Below are positions 35,233 to 47,220 of a DNA stretch of 64,000 nucleotides, piece after piece. The number at the start of each line of letters is the position of its first letter. Position 1 is the stretch's first letter. This DNA is from Synaphobranchus kaupii (lineage: Eukaryota > Chordata > Actinopteri > Anguilliformes > Synaphobranchidae). Location: positions 100,149,743 to 100,213,742 of the forward strand of contig CM056377.1 in the NCBI GenBank assembly GCA_029718625.1, given 5' to 3'. The position numbers and the translations under genes are program-made. Below the pieces are notes generated by a model. It was given only the letters and a program-made list of their open reading frames with translations, was not told the origin of the DNA and did not search any database.

Positions 35233-38200
35233 CTGACACACACAAATAAAATGGGGGGAAAACACTGAGCCGTGTGTTTCTCCAAGAAATAATTTACTGC
35301 TGCGGTACCATTCCTTAGAAAGTGATCAGACAGCATAAAAAACAGCACACACGCCGTCTGTGGACAACCCTACTCAGCAATGTTTTATCGCAAATTTTAA
35401 CCGAGGGTTCAAGACTGGTCAACTGCGGACAATAACATTACACCACTAATATTAAGAACAAAACATTTTTATGAAATGCTAATGGAAAGATTCCTTAAAT
35501 AAAATCGGCAAAGCCACTTATACCAAATCATCAAATGCAGGAGGAGACTGGCAGAAAGAATCTTCAGATTTACAGATAAATAGTGCCACCTGCTGGTTAA
35601 AATATTTATAGGCACACTCTGGTTAATGGTGCTTCTTCAATTGTTCTCATCTATTCCATTCATTGTTTGAAACTATTTTGCTGCAAACACTTGTTTTCCA
35701 CTGTACCACCTTTAACCAACCTTTGCCAGTTCTTCACTGATTTTCTCAAAGTCCTGAACACTCCTGGAGTAAAACCCTATCGTGCAGCTTGGGTCCATTT
35801 TACTGAAAGGCACCTTCTTTGGCGATGGGCAATGGTAGGACTACAAATGAGAGACAGAACATTCTAAGTATGCTACTCATTTTAATGTAAATATAATTTT
35901 AAAAAGATCAAGGGTTGTATGGCAGTTTGGATTCGGGTTGGTGAGTCAGACTCGACTTAAACATTTCTTATAACATGTTAGGCAGGTTTAGATTTTATCA
36001 ACTGTTGAACTAAAATCACTGTGAACAAGGCACAAATGTAATTTAAGAGAAATTGTTACGCACATTCAAATAAACTGACCCATTTCTATTCTTATTGAGA
36101 AAAGGTATTGACATCTCCTGTCCATAATATGTTTTAACATGTATGGCGCATGTAAGAAATAAGCTTTCGTCCTAAAGTGTATCACACTGAGATAAATATC
36201 ATTACTATGAGACTGTTAAAATCACCGCCCTAATGTTGCATCAACCTTACCTGTCAACACAGAAAATAAAGCTGCAGTCTGTATTTAGTAATTGAGTACA
36301 GGCTGATTTAGATCCATACCCTTAAGTACTAACAGAAACTATTAAATTCACATTACTAAAAACACGGTCAGCTCTTTGTAATTTCACATTACCTCTAGAG
36401 GGAAATCGCTTGTGCTGACATCCACAAAAGACTGACAGTAATGAGGATCCATGTAAATCAAGCTGTCATCTACAAGGACAAAACAAAAGACAAGTTATTC
36501 AAAAACATCTGATTATTAGAACGCATATCCTCCAATTTCTATGCAGAACAGCTAAGGCTCTCTGGCTACTATACGCCATTCTCTAGTCAAACGTACTTCT
36601 TAAGTTTTTTTTTTTTTTTTTTTCCCCTCTCTGGGATGGATTAAAGTCTGCATAATCACATACGGTTGTACAAGCACATTCTTTATACTGTAAAGGGGCT
36701 GTCATTTAATTTTTGTGTGGGGAAATTACTTTTACAAACACGCAATTATATTCCCAGATTTGCATATGATAAATGCCTGCCGGAAGACTGGTCTGGCAGT
36801 GAGAATGTATTGCTTGTCATTTAGACATCATCTAACACTGTATTTCAAATTGGTAAAATGTAAATGTGTAAATATTGACTGCCAAGATGTACAACTGAAG
36901 GTTTCTCCCAGCTTCTGAAGGTGATGGAGAGTGGCTCACTTTGGCCGAGATGAAATTTATGCATGCGTCTTATGAAAAGCAGCTACGTCTACAACTAGGG
37001 AGGTTTAGTTATGATGAATGGCTACGGCTTTGATGGGTCAGAGAAAATAAAATAAGTGCTGTTTCAACCACTCCGCTTCCCAAATACGAATGCATTAACT
37101 TACTTTGTCTCTTTAAGCAAAAGGGAAATTATGCAAAATTATCTCCTTCCCCCCACAACACTAACCTTGAAATCCCACAAAGTAGTAGGCTTGCTTGGGC
37201 TTCCCCCCAATAATGCCTATACAGTACTCCAGACTTAAAACGCCCTTACAAAAGAGGAAAGAGTCAATCATAAGCATCACACTACCAAATCACAAGACCT
37301 TTAATACCAGCTACAGCCAGTTGTGTTAGACTGTACCTTGGCTCTGACCTACTCTATAAATCAACATGAGCTGCCACACGTTGACCAATGAGTCCTGTCT
37401 GGGTGCATTCAATCATGGTCAAAGCTTCAAATAAGCGGTGGCATTTAGATACGGAACATAGCGAACACAGACACAAATCCATTTTTACGTGCATTGTCTC
37501 ACTGAGCTGGGCTACAGTCGTGGTGTTACGGGACAGAACATTTCTAAAGATCCTGCGCATGTAGGAGAGATCCAGGGGGCGTTTACCTTGACAAAGTCAA
37601 AGTACTCCGGGTTGGTCTGCTCACCCCCGAGTCTGACGGGGACGAGAATGATGACGGCTCGGTTTCCCGCCTGGGCGTCGGCGTCTGGCCTTTGTTGATT
37701 CCGCTGCCCGTGGCTATCAATAACATCGGCACAGTAGACTGGAAATAATCAATAGGAGAGAGGTCGTGCCCGGGTTATCTGTCTTTCCCAAGGCGCGTGC
37801 TGCGGCCTGACACAGAGGGCAAAGTGTGGGCTCACTCTTAGGAATCAGGATTACCGTCTTCTCCCTCAACTATACATGCAACGGATGTCCTCACCAGTCA
37901 TAAGACAATAGGCAATAGGCTTATTAATAGTACTTCCCATCGGTTCCTATTCAGGTAAGGAATTCATTAGACAAACATGAATGCTGAAACATGAATGCTG
38001 TAAGATTTGCCCGAAGTGATCAGGTGTGCGAAAGAGAAGGTATTCATCTGATACTCTAAGATCAACATTACTTTTTAGCTAAAAATTGATCTCCGGACAG
38101 GATATTCATGTGTCAGAACAGAGACAAAGGAGGCGCTATTTAAAATTCACCGATTGTGTTTTTTTTTTTTTTTAAACATGATTCCCTATAGTCAGGGGTA

Positions 38201-41200
38201 TTTTTTCAGGCCACAATCCATTCTGCACCTAAGACAGCTGAACAGAAAGACCCTTTCTGATCATGAGAGGCTGCATCTGCATGCCTCTTATGTAAGAAAG
38301 CTGTGTCCACGGCGAGATGAGAGGACAAAGACTGGAAGTGCTTGAGCAGTGAGTTCAGGTCTTTATTACAAAACTACATTCCAGTGCAGGACTCTAGATC
38401 CCTCATCTTTATTGCCCCGTTGTCTGCAGAGCTTCTCTGACATGTCAGGAGTTTGGGCCTTCGACTCCAGCCGCTGCTCCCGCGCAACAAGACCAGACAA
38501 CAGGAATGAAAAAGACATCTTCTTCACCTGATATTGAGAAGAATGACTTTAATCAAAATGCGGGCATGGGAAGCCAACACCCCGCCGTGCTCCGGCCACA
38601 TCTAACCACGCTGAACATTGTGTTTTGTCTGTGATTTCCAACGAGAGGTCAAGCTGGGCACGGTGCCCAGACTCTCTGCTGGAAGAGACTCATTTTTCAT
38701 ACCTGTGCAGTCCTGAGCAACGTAAACGGTTATGCCTCGCAATTCAGGGTCTGTTGCCTCCTCAACAGCTTTTCTAGGGGGAAAAGAAAGGCCTGCAATC
38801 AAACCTCCTCATATCACTCTCTGGTTTATTTGGAAAGAATGAAGGAATTGATTGTAAGCCAGTCACAAAGTGCACTGCTTTCTAGGTTGTGTTTACATCT
38901 TAGAAGCACACAAGCTTTTATAACTGAGAAATGCAGTCTGAGGACAGGTGAGCAAGACAGGGTGAATATGACACTTCTTCATCTATTCCTCCACAAAGAT
39001 GCATATATGACAGGACAACACATCCTGATATTCCCTCCAAATCTTTAAAACCAACTGAACTAGCAACTGAAACAATATGTACATTGATGTACATTGACAA
39101 ATATCCGAGAGAAAATATTCTCTAATATTTTCAAGACTTAATATCACATGTATTTAATTTGGAAAAAAATTATATAATAATATACGTCCAACACCAATTA
39201 ATATAATATATATTCAGAAACACACTTCTCTGACCTCAGAATGTGCGCCACCACAGAGGGTCCATACCAGTCCCCAGCACGTTTCCCGGACGACCGGCCG
39301 TGTTCCACCAGCCTGTGCATGCCCAGCTGTGCAGTGGGGCTGTCCCCAAACCAGGACACCACTGTGCGGTGGTACACTTCCCCCATGTGGACATCAGCCT
39401 CCTGTGCTCTACCCTGCACCAGGGGCAGGGGATCCATGTCAGGAGGTCTCTCTCCCTGAAGTGACACCTCAAAAGAAGCCACCAGTTTCCTCGCCACACT
39501 ACTGGTCCACGACTCTGTGTCCAGCGTCTGAAGGTTCAAGGACTCTGACCATGTCCAATCTAGAAAACCCAAAACAAACATTACATTTTGGAGGAGATAT
39601 TAATATTGACGGGTAGAGTTTGCTAGACTAATGATTTACTGTACTTAAAGCAATTAAATGTTACTGCGATAGAAATGCCTTTATTTCAAATCAGCCAATC
39701 ATTGATGCAACACGGTTCAAATGCAATTGTTCTTTGTGAAGCTTCACTGTGCAATCAATAGTAATTTAATATTTACAGAGGCATAAAAATCCAGAGAAAA
39801 AATATCAAGACCTCCTTGTAAATTAACATGGTACGATTGCTCCAGCAGTGATAAAATAAATGCCCGAAAGTAGAGACACATTTTGATAACATAGCCCTAC
39901 GATGAAATAAATGAATGCAGATGCAATTTCAACACTATCTTTTTTTTACCACCCAGAATGCCTCTTGTTAAAGCACAAACTTGTGTATTCCACCTGGAGG
40001 ACGAGCAAAAATGTGTCTTTCAGAAGTCCTGAAATAAGTTGCTTCAATGGCTATTTCACAGAGAGAGGACTTTGACATGAGATTGAGAATTTCCCATAAG
40101 CACATATGCTATTAAAAGTCCAATTACGAAGCCCAGAATTTCCAGTATTTCAATTTTACAACACTTTAGCCTTACAAACAGTGTGGGCCCTCGGAATGGC
40201 TGAGGTGGGTGTGCCCAGAGTAGTAAAAGTGGTAGGACATGGTTGTAAGGTTTAAATATTATGACCTTGCAGAGTGTCAGAAACTAATTGATCAATAAAT
40301 ATCTTTAAGTGGTCATTAGTTATTTTATAGACAAAGATTTCATTAATGGCATATTTCAGTTCAACTGAAGAACAAGTTAATACTTAAATATTGTTTTCCA
40401 AATGACTGCATAAAACCTGATGTAAATCGGATTTCTCTCCTTCTCATCTTATGTCAGCAAGATGTCGGATGACCTCAGCTTGCTCCAGCGAATGGAAAAC
40501 TAGCTAACTTGATTTAAAGATGAGATCACAATACTACCAAACTGTCTTTGGGCAAACAAGAAATACGCCACAGTCCAGTTTAAGATGAGCTCTAGAGCAC
40601 TTGAACTTAGAAAATGTTACAGGAATATTTCTCCCATTTCATACATTTGATTGTGTTTTCGGAAAACCCCCTTTACGATTTCACGGAATTATATTCTGTG
40701 GTAATAACATGCATGTTCCCAGTGTATTTGTTCTTTTCTTTCGTTTTTTTACATTGACCTTTCTTGCTTGATCAACCCCTAGTTATGCATTTTTACATTT
40801 TTCATTTCTCCATTTGTGTCACCTCCACTGAACAACCACTACTTGAGGCCACGCATTATAACCAGCTGGTTAAACAAACAGGCAGGGGTGACAATGGAAA
40901 AGAGGGGGGGAACAGCCATGATGAAAACTAGTAACCAGAGAGAAGAAATAAAAAGGCCAAACGCCTGAAGGTTATGAAAAATACGGGTTATGGAGAAAAA
41001 AAGAAGAAAAAAGAAAAAAAAAAGAAAAAAAAAAAGAAAAGAGAACCTGATAGGGTGATCAAATCTGACAAAAGCTGAAACTAACCTCTGCCCAGAAAGT
41101 GGAGGAGCAGGGCCTGCGCCAACATCATCTGCCCTGCTCGTAGGGCACAGCCCCAGCCACAATCAGAAGTGAGGGCAGACCCTCGCAGGGCAGGAAAATC

Positions 41201-42188
41201 CTCTCTGTAGGTCAGCCAAACGCGGGACGCAAAGTCCCTGCGGAATGCCTCCACATTAGCAGTGACAAGATCCCCGTCCTCGTCACTGCTACTGCCTGCC
41301 AAGGGGTTCTCTGCATCTAAAGAAATAGTAAACAGAATCACTCATAACTGTCCCTCCGTGCAAAAAAGGTATGAAACTATTCTAACTTTTGCCATGTGGG
41401 AAGCAGACTTACAGAAAAACACAAGTATCAGTAAAAAATAGCAAGCTTAGGTTTACCTTCAGCCTTGAAGTGGTAACATTTTCCCAGTAAGAACACTGCA
41501 GAATTTCTGCTAAAGTATGTTTTTGATTTGAGAACCCAACCTAAGAATTATAAGAGAAGTTGCACATTATTACACAAATTGTCCACAACATCACGGTGCA
41601 TAAGACCAAGGTAATGTCACCAAGGTAAGACCAGTGATTAAGACCACCCCCCCACCCCCCCCCGCTTTGGAGGACATATAGCACTTTGTTTTTACATAAT
41701 ATTTTATAGCAATTCTTTTTACACATTTTGACATGTTCATGCATACGCACGTGCCTTCACATACCCATAAACCCGTGTTGTACACACATACTTAATGTAA
41801 TGTATCTAAAGTACATACATCTATAGATACACACATACATCAACTGACAAGGCGAACTGCCGGGAGATGTACCTACATCTTATTGTCAGCGTAAAACTAT
41901 GCTCTTTGATTCTTATCAGTTTTATCGTAACATTCCTCTATGCCACACAACCCTACGATTGAGAGCCTGATTATATCACCGTTACATGACTGCAGCGACT
42001 AAGACGGAAAAGTTACTAGTTTAAGAAAGAGGAAATCATTTACGTTTAAAACACCCTTGTTTTCTGTGGCCATATGTTAAGAGATGTCAAAGTTATCAAG
42101 CTTGCTACTTACTGTATTTCACATTGTGCCAAGCTGACATGAATTTTGTCTTTAATTTCTCCACCTCGTCTGTCTCCTTATTCTCCAT
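35065..42188 (-). CDS. atg4c: atg4c, autophagy-related cysteine protease 4C, complete coding region in ten exons
   Basis: ATG4 proteases cut the C-terminus of Atg8/LC3/GABARAP proteins to expose the glycine used for lipidation, and remove them from lipid; they act in the cytosol (known for the family). Ten minus-strand exons joined at GT-AG sites give 1383 nt, or 460 residues plus stop, close to the 458 of human ATG4C. The start [16 protein letters not shown] closely resembles the human ATG4C N-terminus. The catalytic cysteine lies in TSDCGWGC (Cys106), and the Asp-Pro-His motif of the catalytic triad is Asp347/His349 in YMDPHYCQ. The C-terminus ends FVLL as in ATG4C. The start was chosen because it opens the conserved N-terminal block. 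The ATG4C-type N-terminus and the dock7 neighbour argue against ATG4D or ATG4A/B. UTRs and polyA site were not determined. No frameshift or stop interrupts any exon. Confidence 0.95.
35721..35840 (-). CDS. atg4c: atg4c coding exon 9
   Basis: This 120-nt exon encodes [20 protein letters not shown], then [20 protein letters not shown]. The blocks [17 protein letters not shown] and VQDF are conserved in ATG4C. The acceptor is ATTTGTAG and the donor GTTGGT. Confidence 0.95.
36393..36469 (-). CDS. atg4c: atg4c coding exon 8, carries catalytic Asp-Pro-His
   Basis: This 77-nt exon encodes [20 protein letters not shown] then SDFPLE. MDPHYCQ supplies Asp347 and His349 of the protease triad. The acceptor is CTTGTAG and the donor GTAATG. 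Confidence 0.95.
37166..37244 (-). CDS. atg4c: atg4c coding exon 7
   Basis: This 79-nt exon encodes [20 protein letters not shown] then YFVGFQ, the conserved GIIGGKP block of ATG4. The acceptor is TTTGTAAG and the donor GTTAGT. Confidence 0.94.
37587..37738 (-). CDS. atg4c: atg4c coding exon 6
   Basis: This 152-nt exon encodes VYCADVID, a variable hydrophilic linker, then [20 protein letters not shown] and [12 protein letters not shown] is a conserved ATG4 block. The linker region varies among ATG4C orthologues. The acceptor is TTTCCAG and the donor GTAAAC. Confidence 0.93.
38703..38773 (-). CDS. atg4c: atg4c coding exon 5
   Basis: This 71-nt exon encodes [20 protein letters not shown] then QDCT, nearly identical to the ATG4C sequence after HILRK. 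The acceptor is CCCCCTAG and the donor GTATGA. Confidence 0.93.
39235..39559 (-). CDS. atg4c: atg4c coding exon 4
   Basis: The largest atg4c exon (325 nt) encodes residues 131-238: DWTWSESL, then [24 protein letters not shown] and [14 protein letters not shown], all recognisable ATG4C peptidase C54 blocks. The acceptor is TTTTCTAG and the donor GTCAGA. Confidence 0.95.
41086..41316 (-). CDS. atg4c: atg4c coding exon 3, carries the catalytic cysteine
   Basis: This 231-nt exon encodes residues 54-130. An acidic, serine-rich stretch (SSSDEDGD) is followed by [18 protein letters not shown] and then [19 protein letters not shown], which contains the nucleophile Cys106. The acceptor is TCTTTAG and the donor GTTAGT. 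Confidence 0.95.
41457..41540 (-). CDS. atg4c: atg4c coding exon 2
   Basis: This 84-nt exon is flanked by a TTCTTAG acceptor and a GTAAAC donor and encodes about residues 26-53 ([17 protein letters not shown] then [11 protein letters not shown]). This matches the conserved ATG4 block that ends in LLGKCYHF. Phase is continuous with exons 1 and 3. Confidence 0.94.
42113..42188 (-). CDS. atg4c: atg4c coding exon 1
   Basis: Encodes residues 1-25 plus one base, from ATG (42188-42186) to a GTAAGT donor. It reads [16 protein letters not shown] then MSAWHNVKY. Human ATG4C (from memory) has DEVD where this has DEVE. The first intron is 572 bp. Confidence 0.92.
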
Positions 42189-43010
42189 TTTGACCACAAA
42201 GAAACAGAACCCATCCCAACTTTCTGTGACTGAAAACAGTCAACTCTTGCTAAACAGCAACGCAGTAAATTGGCGTGTTGACTTTTGTGTTTAATTTGGG
42301 GATTGACGTTCTAACGATAGCAAAACGGAGTTACTGTTAGCCAGCCAACTAGCATTTCCAACAAGCTCGCTAAATATTTAGCTAGCTTGTTATATGTAGA
42401 GCCAGATATATAACTTAACGTTACTCAATGACATCAGTGAGGTGAACAGACACCTCTATTTGACAACAGCTTAACGTTACATAGGCAACTAGCCATTTTT
42501 AGCGGAGTTCGCTAACGTTAGCCAGCTAACGTTTTCTCCCTCAAACATTCAAAATAGCAATGTAAAATATTTGTGCGTATTGTGCCCTATTTACGCTTTA
42601 ATACTTGCTATTTTAAATAAATGCAGCGATTTAATATTTAAACTGTGACTATCATAGGTTTAGCTTGCTTTCTAGCTAGCTTGCTAATGTTACTTACTGT
42701 AGGCTACTACGTTACTGTTTTGGTTTTGAGGAAGCACAGCAGTCTCGCGGCAATTGGAAGTCTCGCGATCAGGAAGGCTGTAGCTGGACCCAGCTGGACA
42801 CTTTTGGGAAAAGTCTTAAAATGCATTCCAAAAACATGGGCCGTCCAGAGAAGGTTTATCCCTTGTATCTATCTATTACTAATGATTCTCATGGAAATAT
42901 TGTTTGGGTTTTTAGATTTTGGTGCTTGCTTAGGCTTCGTACACAATTGGTTCACCTCTCAGTTAGTCTACCCTTGGGTAAGCGAGGTTATTAGTTTCAG
43001 TTTTTAATTC
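42189..43010. promoter_or_regulatory. atg4c upstream/promoter region
   Basis: The DNA just upstream of the atg4c start holds several TAACGTTA-like palindromes (about 42415, 42470, 42515, 42525) and a TCTCGCGA motif at 42761-42768 with a near copy (TCTCGCGG) at 42743. TCTCGCGA-type elements are typical of TATA-less housekeeping promoters in vertebrates. No TATA box is obvious. The exact transcription start cannot be read from the sequence. Confidence 0.45.
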
Positions 43011-43552
43011 AGTTTTTCTTTCAATTTCAATTCCACTCTAGCTTAGAATAGTTAGGTTTAGTTAGTGTTTGTTAGTTTTAGTAGGCTATTTCAGCGTGTT
43101 TTTATTTAGCCTATACCTTTTGAAGTCATTGATGTGCATGCCATTGCCACAGACACCACTGCCTACAACATTCTGATTTATCAACCAACGTAAACTATTG
43201 TGCTCATAGTCTACCCCCGAACAGGACTCTTCTCACAGTATTTGCAATTCAACGCGCTAAGAACAACAGGTGCGGGAGCGGGACAGGTGTCCTCACGATT
43301 CATCCTACACATCGAACACCGGAGCATTAAAGTGTCCATCTCAAGACAGAATCATCAACAGAGAAAGGATACATTTTATTCTTGTCAATACTCTCATAAA
43401 CGGAAACTAAAAATAATGAATGATAATGTTTTTGTTTCGTTTTAGTTTTGATTTTAGTTTGTTTATTTTTAGTTTGTTTTTTTCACACCCACTTCGTTTT
43501 GGTTTTATAGTTTCAGTTAGACTAACGGTAGCCTACAATAAAAACACTCAAG
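43011..43552. other. intergenic between atg4c and dock7
   Basis: T-rich sequence at both ends (GTTTTAGTTT-like) suggests the remains of a transposon end, but this is not resolved. No gene. Confidence 0.4.
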
Positions 43553-44287
43553 GTAGGTTTGGCGTAAAAAGAAGGATGGCTATACCGAAAATAACCTGAT
43601 GCCCACTGTTAAGTATGGTGGAGGTTCTGTGATGTTGTGCGGCTGTTTTTCCTCCAAAGGCCCTGGGAACCTTGTTAGGGGACATGGCATCATGAACTCC
43701 ATGAAATACCAGGAAATTTTTGAATCTGGGTGCCTCTGCCAGGAAACTAAAACTGGGGCGTCGTTGGATCTTCCAGCAGGACAATGATCCGAAATATACA
43801 TCCAAATCAACACAAAAATGGTTAACTGAACACAAAATCAAGCTTCTGCCATGGCCATCTCAGTCTGACCTAAACCCCATTGAAAACCTGTGGGCTGAGC
43901 TGAAGAGGAGAGTGCACAAGAGAGGACCTAGTACTCTGGATGATCTGGAGAGATTCTGTAAAGAGGAATGGTCTCAGATTCCTTGCTCTGTATTCTCCAA
44001 CCTTATTAGATGTTACGGGAGAAGACTCAGTGCTGTTTTATTGGCGAAGGGAGGTTGTGCAAAGTATTAAATGCAGGGGTGCCAATAATTGTGGCACACA
44101 TGGTTTTGTTAAAAATAATTATTTCTTGATGAGGTATTTTTTTTCTCAGAATAAATTTACTTCAATTAAAGGTTGGATTTCTCTCATTCTTTCAGTGTGA
44201 GATTAAGCTAATTCACCAAACGGTGAATTTTTTACAACCCTTTTTACTCATCTTTACCAGGGGTGCTAATAATCGTGGAGGGCACTG
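43553..44287 (+). pseudogene. Tc1-like transposon, 3' half with transposase remnant
   Basis: Frames LMPTVKYGGGSVMLCGCFSS then, after a frame change near 43730, KLKLGRRWIFQQDNDPKYTS and [20 protein letters not shown] give the C-terminal DDE domain ending LLAKGGCAKY (stop at 44070). It then runs into a terminal repeat remnant that ends GAGGGCACTG followed by TA at 44288. The N-terminal half is absent here. Confidence 0.9.
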
Positions 44288-44289
44288 TA

Positions 44290-45199
44290 TATATTGTGAT
44301 TGGAGCAGGATCAGTCTTATTGCAGATGTTGAAATGGCTTGGACTTTATTCAGAGACAATTTCTTGAAAATCATAAACAAGCATGCTCCTATAAGAACGT
44401 ATAGGATTAAAGTCAGGGATAATCCTTGGTTTTCTGAGGAACTGTCTGACAGAATGAGAGGATCCAAGCATGGGCTACTGCAAGGAGAACAGGTTTAGAG
44501 TCAGATTGGTCAAGATTTAGATCTTTTGACAAATAAGTACGCATCTCATTAAAAATTAAAAATCAGACTTCTATATATCAACCACAACTAAAAATTTAAA
44601 GAACCCTCTCAAATTTTGGAAATCAATCAAATCCCAGAATACAAACTGTAATTATGAATTACAGCCATGTATTACAATGGGTGGTGAAAAGGTCACTGAT
44701 AGCTGATGTAGATCAGAGAATGGGACAAAGTTCTTGTTTTTTCCCCTTTTTTGTACCCAAAGTACACAAAGCTCTGAAAGGTATTGACTCAAAAAAAGCA
44801 GCTGGTCCTGACAATTTGGATCCCCATCTTTTAAAAATCTCGCTGATTTTATTGCTGAGCCCCGAACTTGTCTCTTTAACCTTACTATTGAATTAAATGT
44901 CATCCCTAGTGGATGGAAGTCAGCCTTTGTTCTACCCCTGTTAAAAGGAGGAGAACCATCACATCTAAATAACTACAGTCCTATTTCTAAGCTTTCAGTT
45001 CTGGCTAAGTGTGTAATCAGATCAAGGGATTTTTAAGTGACAACAAAATTTTCGCTGATTACCAATCAGGTTTTTACAAACGTACAATATTTATAAACAA
45101 TATGAAGTTTGTTACAAATTGCAAATCCCTGACTCATCGTTGTACTCTTTATAGGAGAGTGGGCTGGCCTCCTTGGCACTACGTAGGCAGAGTCATTGG
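44290..45199 (+). pseudogene. LINE ORF2 remnant, first part
   Basis: Broken frames read AWTLFRDNFLKIINKHAPIR and VRDNPWFSEELSDRMR (end of the endonuclease-to-RT linker), then IDSKKAAGPDNLDPHLLKIS, and PISKLSVLAK and FLSDNKIFADYQSGF, typical of the reverse transcriptase N-terminal blocks of fish L2/Rex1-like LINEs. Several stops and frameshifts. It abuts the Tc1 fragment. Confidence 0.85.
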
Positions 45200-45652
45200 T
45201 AGGGCTGGGCGATATACAACATCGATAATTATCGAATGCAATAACGGCCGTTGCCCGGTGTGGGGCGCCTTTCTTTTCGTCTTTTTTTCTATACCCAATA
45301 TACGGCAGTATACATCCAAACTTCAGAGGGCGCGTGGAAAAAACATCACCGCTGATATCTATTGAGTGTTCATAAGACAGCCAACTAGCAGCAAGGTCGT
45401 ACAGCTTTCACGTGATCATGTGATGTGTTTTTGTCAATCGCATGAAAGGCAGAGATTTTCGGGAGGGTCTCTGAAAGGTGCAACGCCTTTCTGTGATTGT
45501 CTGTCTTATCAACACGCAGTAGACAGTGATGACGTTTTTTTTCCCCCGGAAGAATTTCACACGGGTTTTGAAGTGAATGTGAATACCCCACATGCTGGCA
45601 ACGGCCGTTATTACAATCGATAATTATCGTTGCGATATATCGCCCAGCCCTA
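45200..45652. mobile_element. non-autonomous inverted-repeat element (453 bp) inserted in the LINE
   Basis: Ends TAGGGCTGGGCGATAT and its reverse complement, with about 60-bp arms that share CGATAATTATCGA and AACGGCCGTT. No transposase. No clear target duplication found. The end type is common in fish genomes and is usually placed with hAT-like elements (from memory). A single similar end recurs at about 52908. Confidence 0.85.
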
Positions 45653-46120
45653 GGTATATTTTCATTTATAAGGCCGGACTGAAACAGCTTCCTTTTACCT
45701 ACGTCTATGTACACTGTCCATCAAATGTAAATGACGAAACAACATTTTACTGTCTGTGCCAAAGGCTTGTACAGAGGTTGGATTAAAAAAAAGCGTTCCA
45801 GTTCTCAGCTCCGACGTGTGGACTGGACTCCAGAAAGAGCTTAATTTACAGGAGCTTGTATCACTAAAGTGATATTAAAGCAAGGATTAAAGTTATGGAG
45901 GAAAGTTAAATTTGTAAATGCTTTGCCCCTTGGCACCATATATTTAGACTTCACTTGTGTAACCTGAATTAAAAATTGAACATGATTGTTTGCCTGCTTT
46001 TATGTTAAATGTTGACATTTTTGTAGTGTCTGTAATATATTATTGCTTCCTTGGCCAGGTCTCTTGAAAAAGAGACTAACCTGGTAAAGGTTAAATAAAT
46101 AATAAAAATAAAAATATATA
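45653..46120 (+). pseudogene. LINE remnant, C-terminal and 3' tail
   Basis: Continues the LINE interrupted by the 453-bp element. The 3' end (TTGGCCAGGTCTCTTGAAAA then AACCTGGTAAAGGTTAAATA and AATAAA-like tail) is the conserved 3' tail of a fish L2/Rex1-like family. Confidence 0.75.
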
Positions 46121-46130
46121 CTTTTTTTTT

Positions 46131-46560
46131 TTAAAGCAAACTCTGACCTAGCTGTTCTGTTCTTGAGGTTTCCCAGTGAGATACCATTGGTTTGCATCTC
46201 AGATACCCTCTGAGGTATTGCTGGTGTAGTCTTCTGTTTATGGTAGTCTTTGGCACAAATATGCCTACATCCTGGAGAGTGTTTTTCATCTGTTCGACAA
46301 TTGAAAAGTTTTTTTTCTGCACAATTGAAAGTATTCTTCGGTCATCCAGTATAGTGGTCTTCCATGGTTGACAAGGTTGTTTGCTATTGCTGAGCTCACC
46401 AGTGCATTCTTGCCAACTAACAATGTATAAACAGTTGATTTTGACACACCCAATGTTTTCGCTATGTCTCTGATCGATTTATTCAAATCTTTAGCCTCAT
46501 GGCCTGCTTTACTGGCATTGACACTTATTTGGTCCTCATGTTCACAAGGGGACAAGGGTG
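46131..46560 (-). pseudogene. Tc1-like transposase, N-terminal half
   Basis: Minus-strand frames (46555-46286 and 46322-46131) carry KDLNKSIRDIAKTLGVSKST (helix-turn-helix) and, downstream, MKNTLQDVGIFVPKTTINRR and RGYLRCKPMV. They correspond to the N-terminal half of the same general Tc1 family as 43553-44287, but lie on the opposite strand. Terminal repeats are not visible. Confidence 0.85.
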
Positions 46561-47220
46561 TTACCTGGCCCTCGGCAGGTATAGAAGATAAAAAAATAAA
46601 AAAAATTATAATTGAATTAGTCCAAAAATGAAATTATTATATTTATTTTATATATAAATCATGTATGAAATGTACATTTTCACCAGAAAAATTAGGATTT
46701 ACTTAGTTGTTTTAAATAATAATTGTAAGACTTTTTGGTAGGACATTACTTGTCCCAATTCTCAATTATGGGTGATATACACACTACCAGTCAAAAGTTC
46801 ATACTTCTGTTTTACTACTGTTTTTAGTGTAAATTAAGCAGTTTAACTTTAGTAAATAACCTAAAATGGCATAAGGTAAGAAGTGAATAGTCAGAGGATC
46901 CTGTGAAGAATCTTTTACTTCACAGGATAGTGACCTAAATTTTGTAAATGATTAAAAAAGCCATATTTGGCAAAATAAATAGGTGAACAAATAATTTACA
47001 TTTTCCAACAAGTAAAATCAAGCTAGTTTGGGATGAATTGAACAGAAAGGTTAAGCACCCCACAAGTGCAGCAGTCGGTGGGAACTTCTACAGCAGTGTT
47101 GGTGTGAACTTTCAGAACCATATGACTGCCTTTGTAGAAAAAATGGCACTAATATGTTCACTAAAATAGAAATATAACAAGTGTACATTAAAGGCATATT
47201 TTGACACTGTATATGATGCC
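46561..47220. mobile_element. degenerate DNA-transposon remnant
   Basis: ACACTACCAGTCAAAAGTTC at about 46781 looks like a fish transposon end, and 47025-47160 (TTTGGGATGAATTGAACAGA and following) resembles a decayed Tc1-type transposase C-terminus. The flanking 46561-46780 is AT-rich with nothing clear. Confidence 0.5.

Larger units (their letters stand above)
35233..42112 (-). other. atg4c: atg4c introns
   Basis: The nine introns lie at 42112-41541, 41456-41317, 41085-39560, 39234-38774, 38702-37739, 37586-37245, 37165-36470, 36392-35841 and 35720-35233. The intron at 41085-39560 is longest and begins with a long purine-rich (A/G) run on the plus strand at 40997-41040. A poly-T run lies at about 36605-36623 and another near 38160. 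I see no transposase or other gene in these introns. Confidence 0.8.

Noticed and set aside
45366..45623. 85-codon frame inside the 453-bp inverted-repeat element
   Set aside because: It lies wholly within a non-autonomous element whose arms fold back, and has no transposase similarity.
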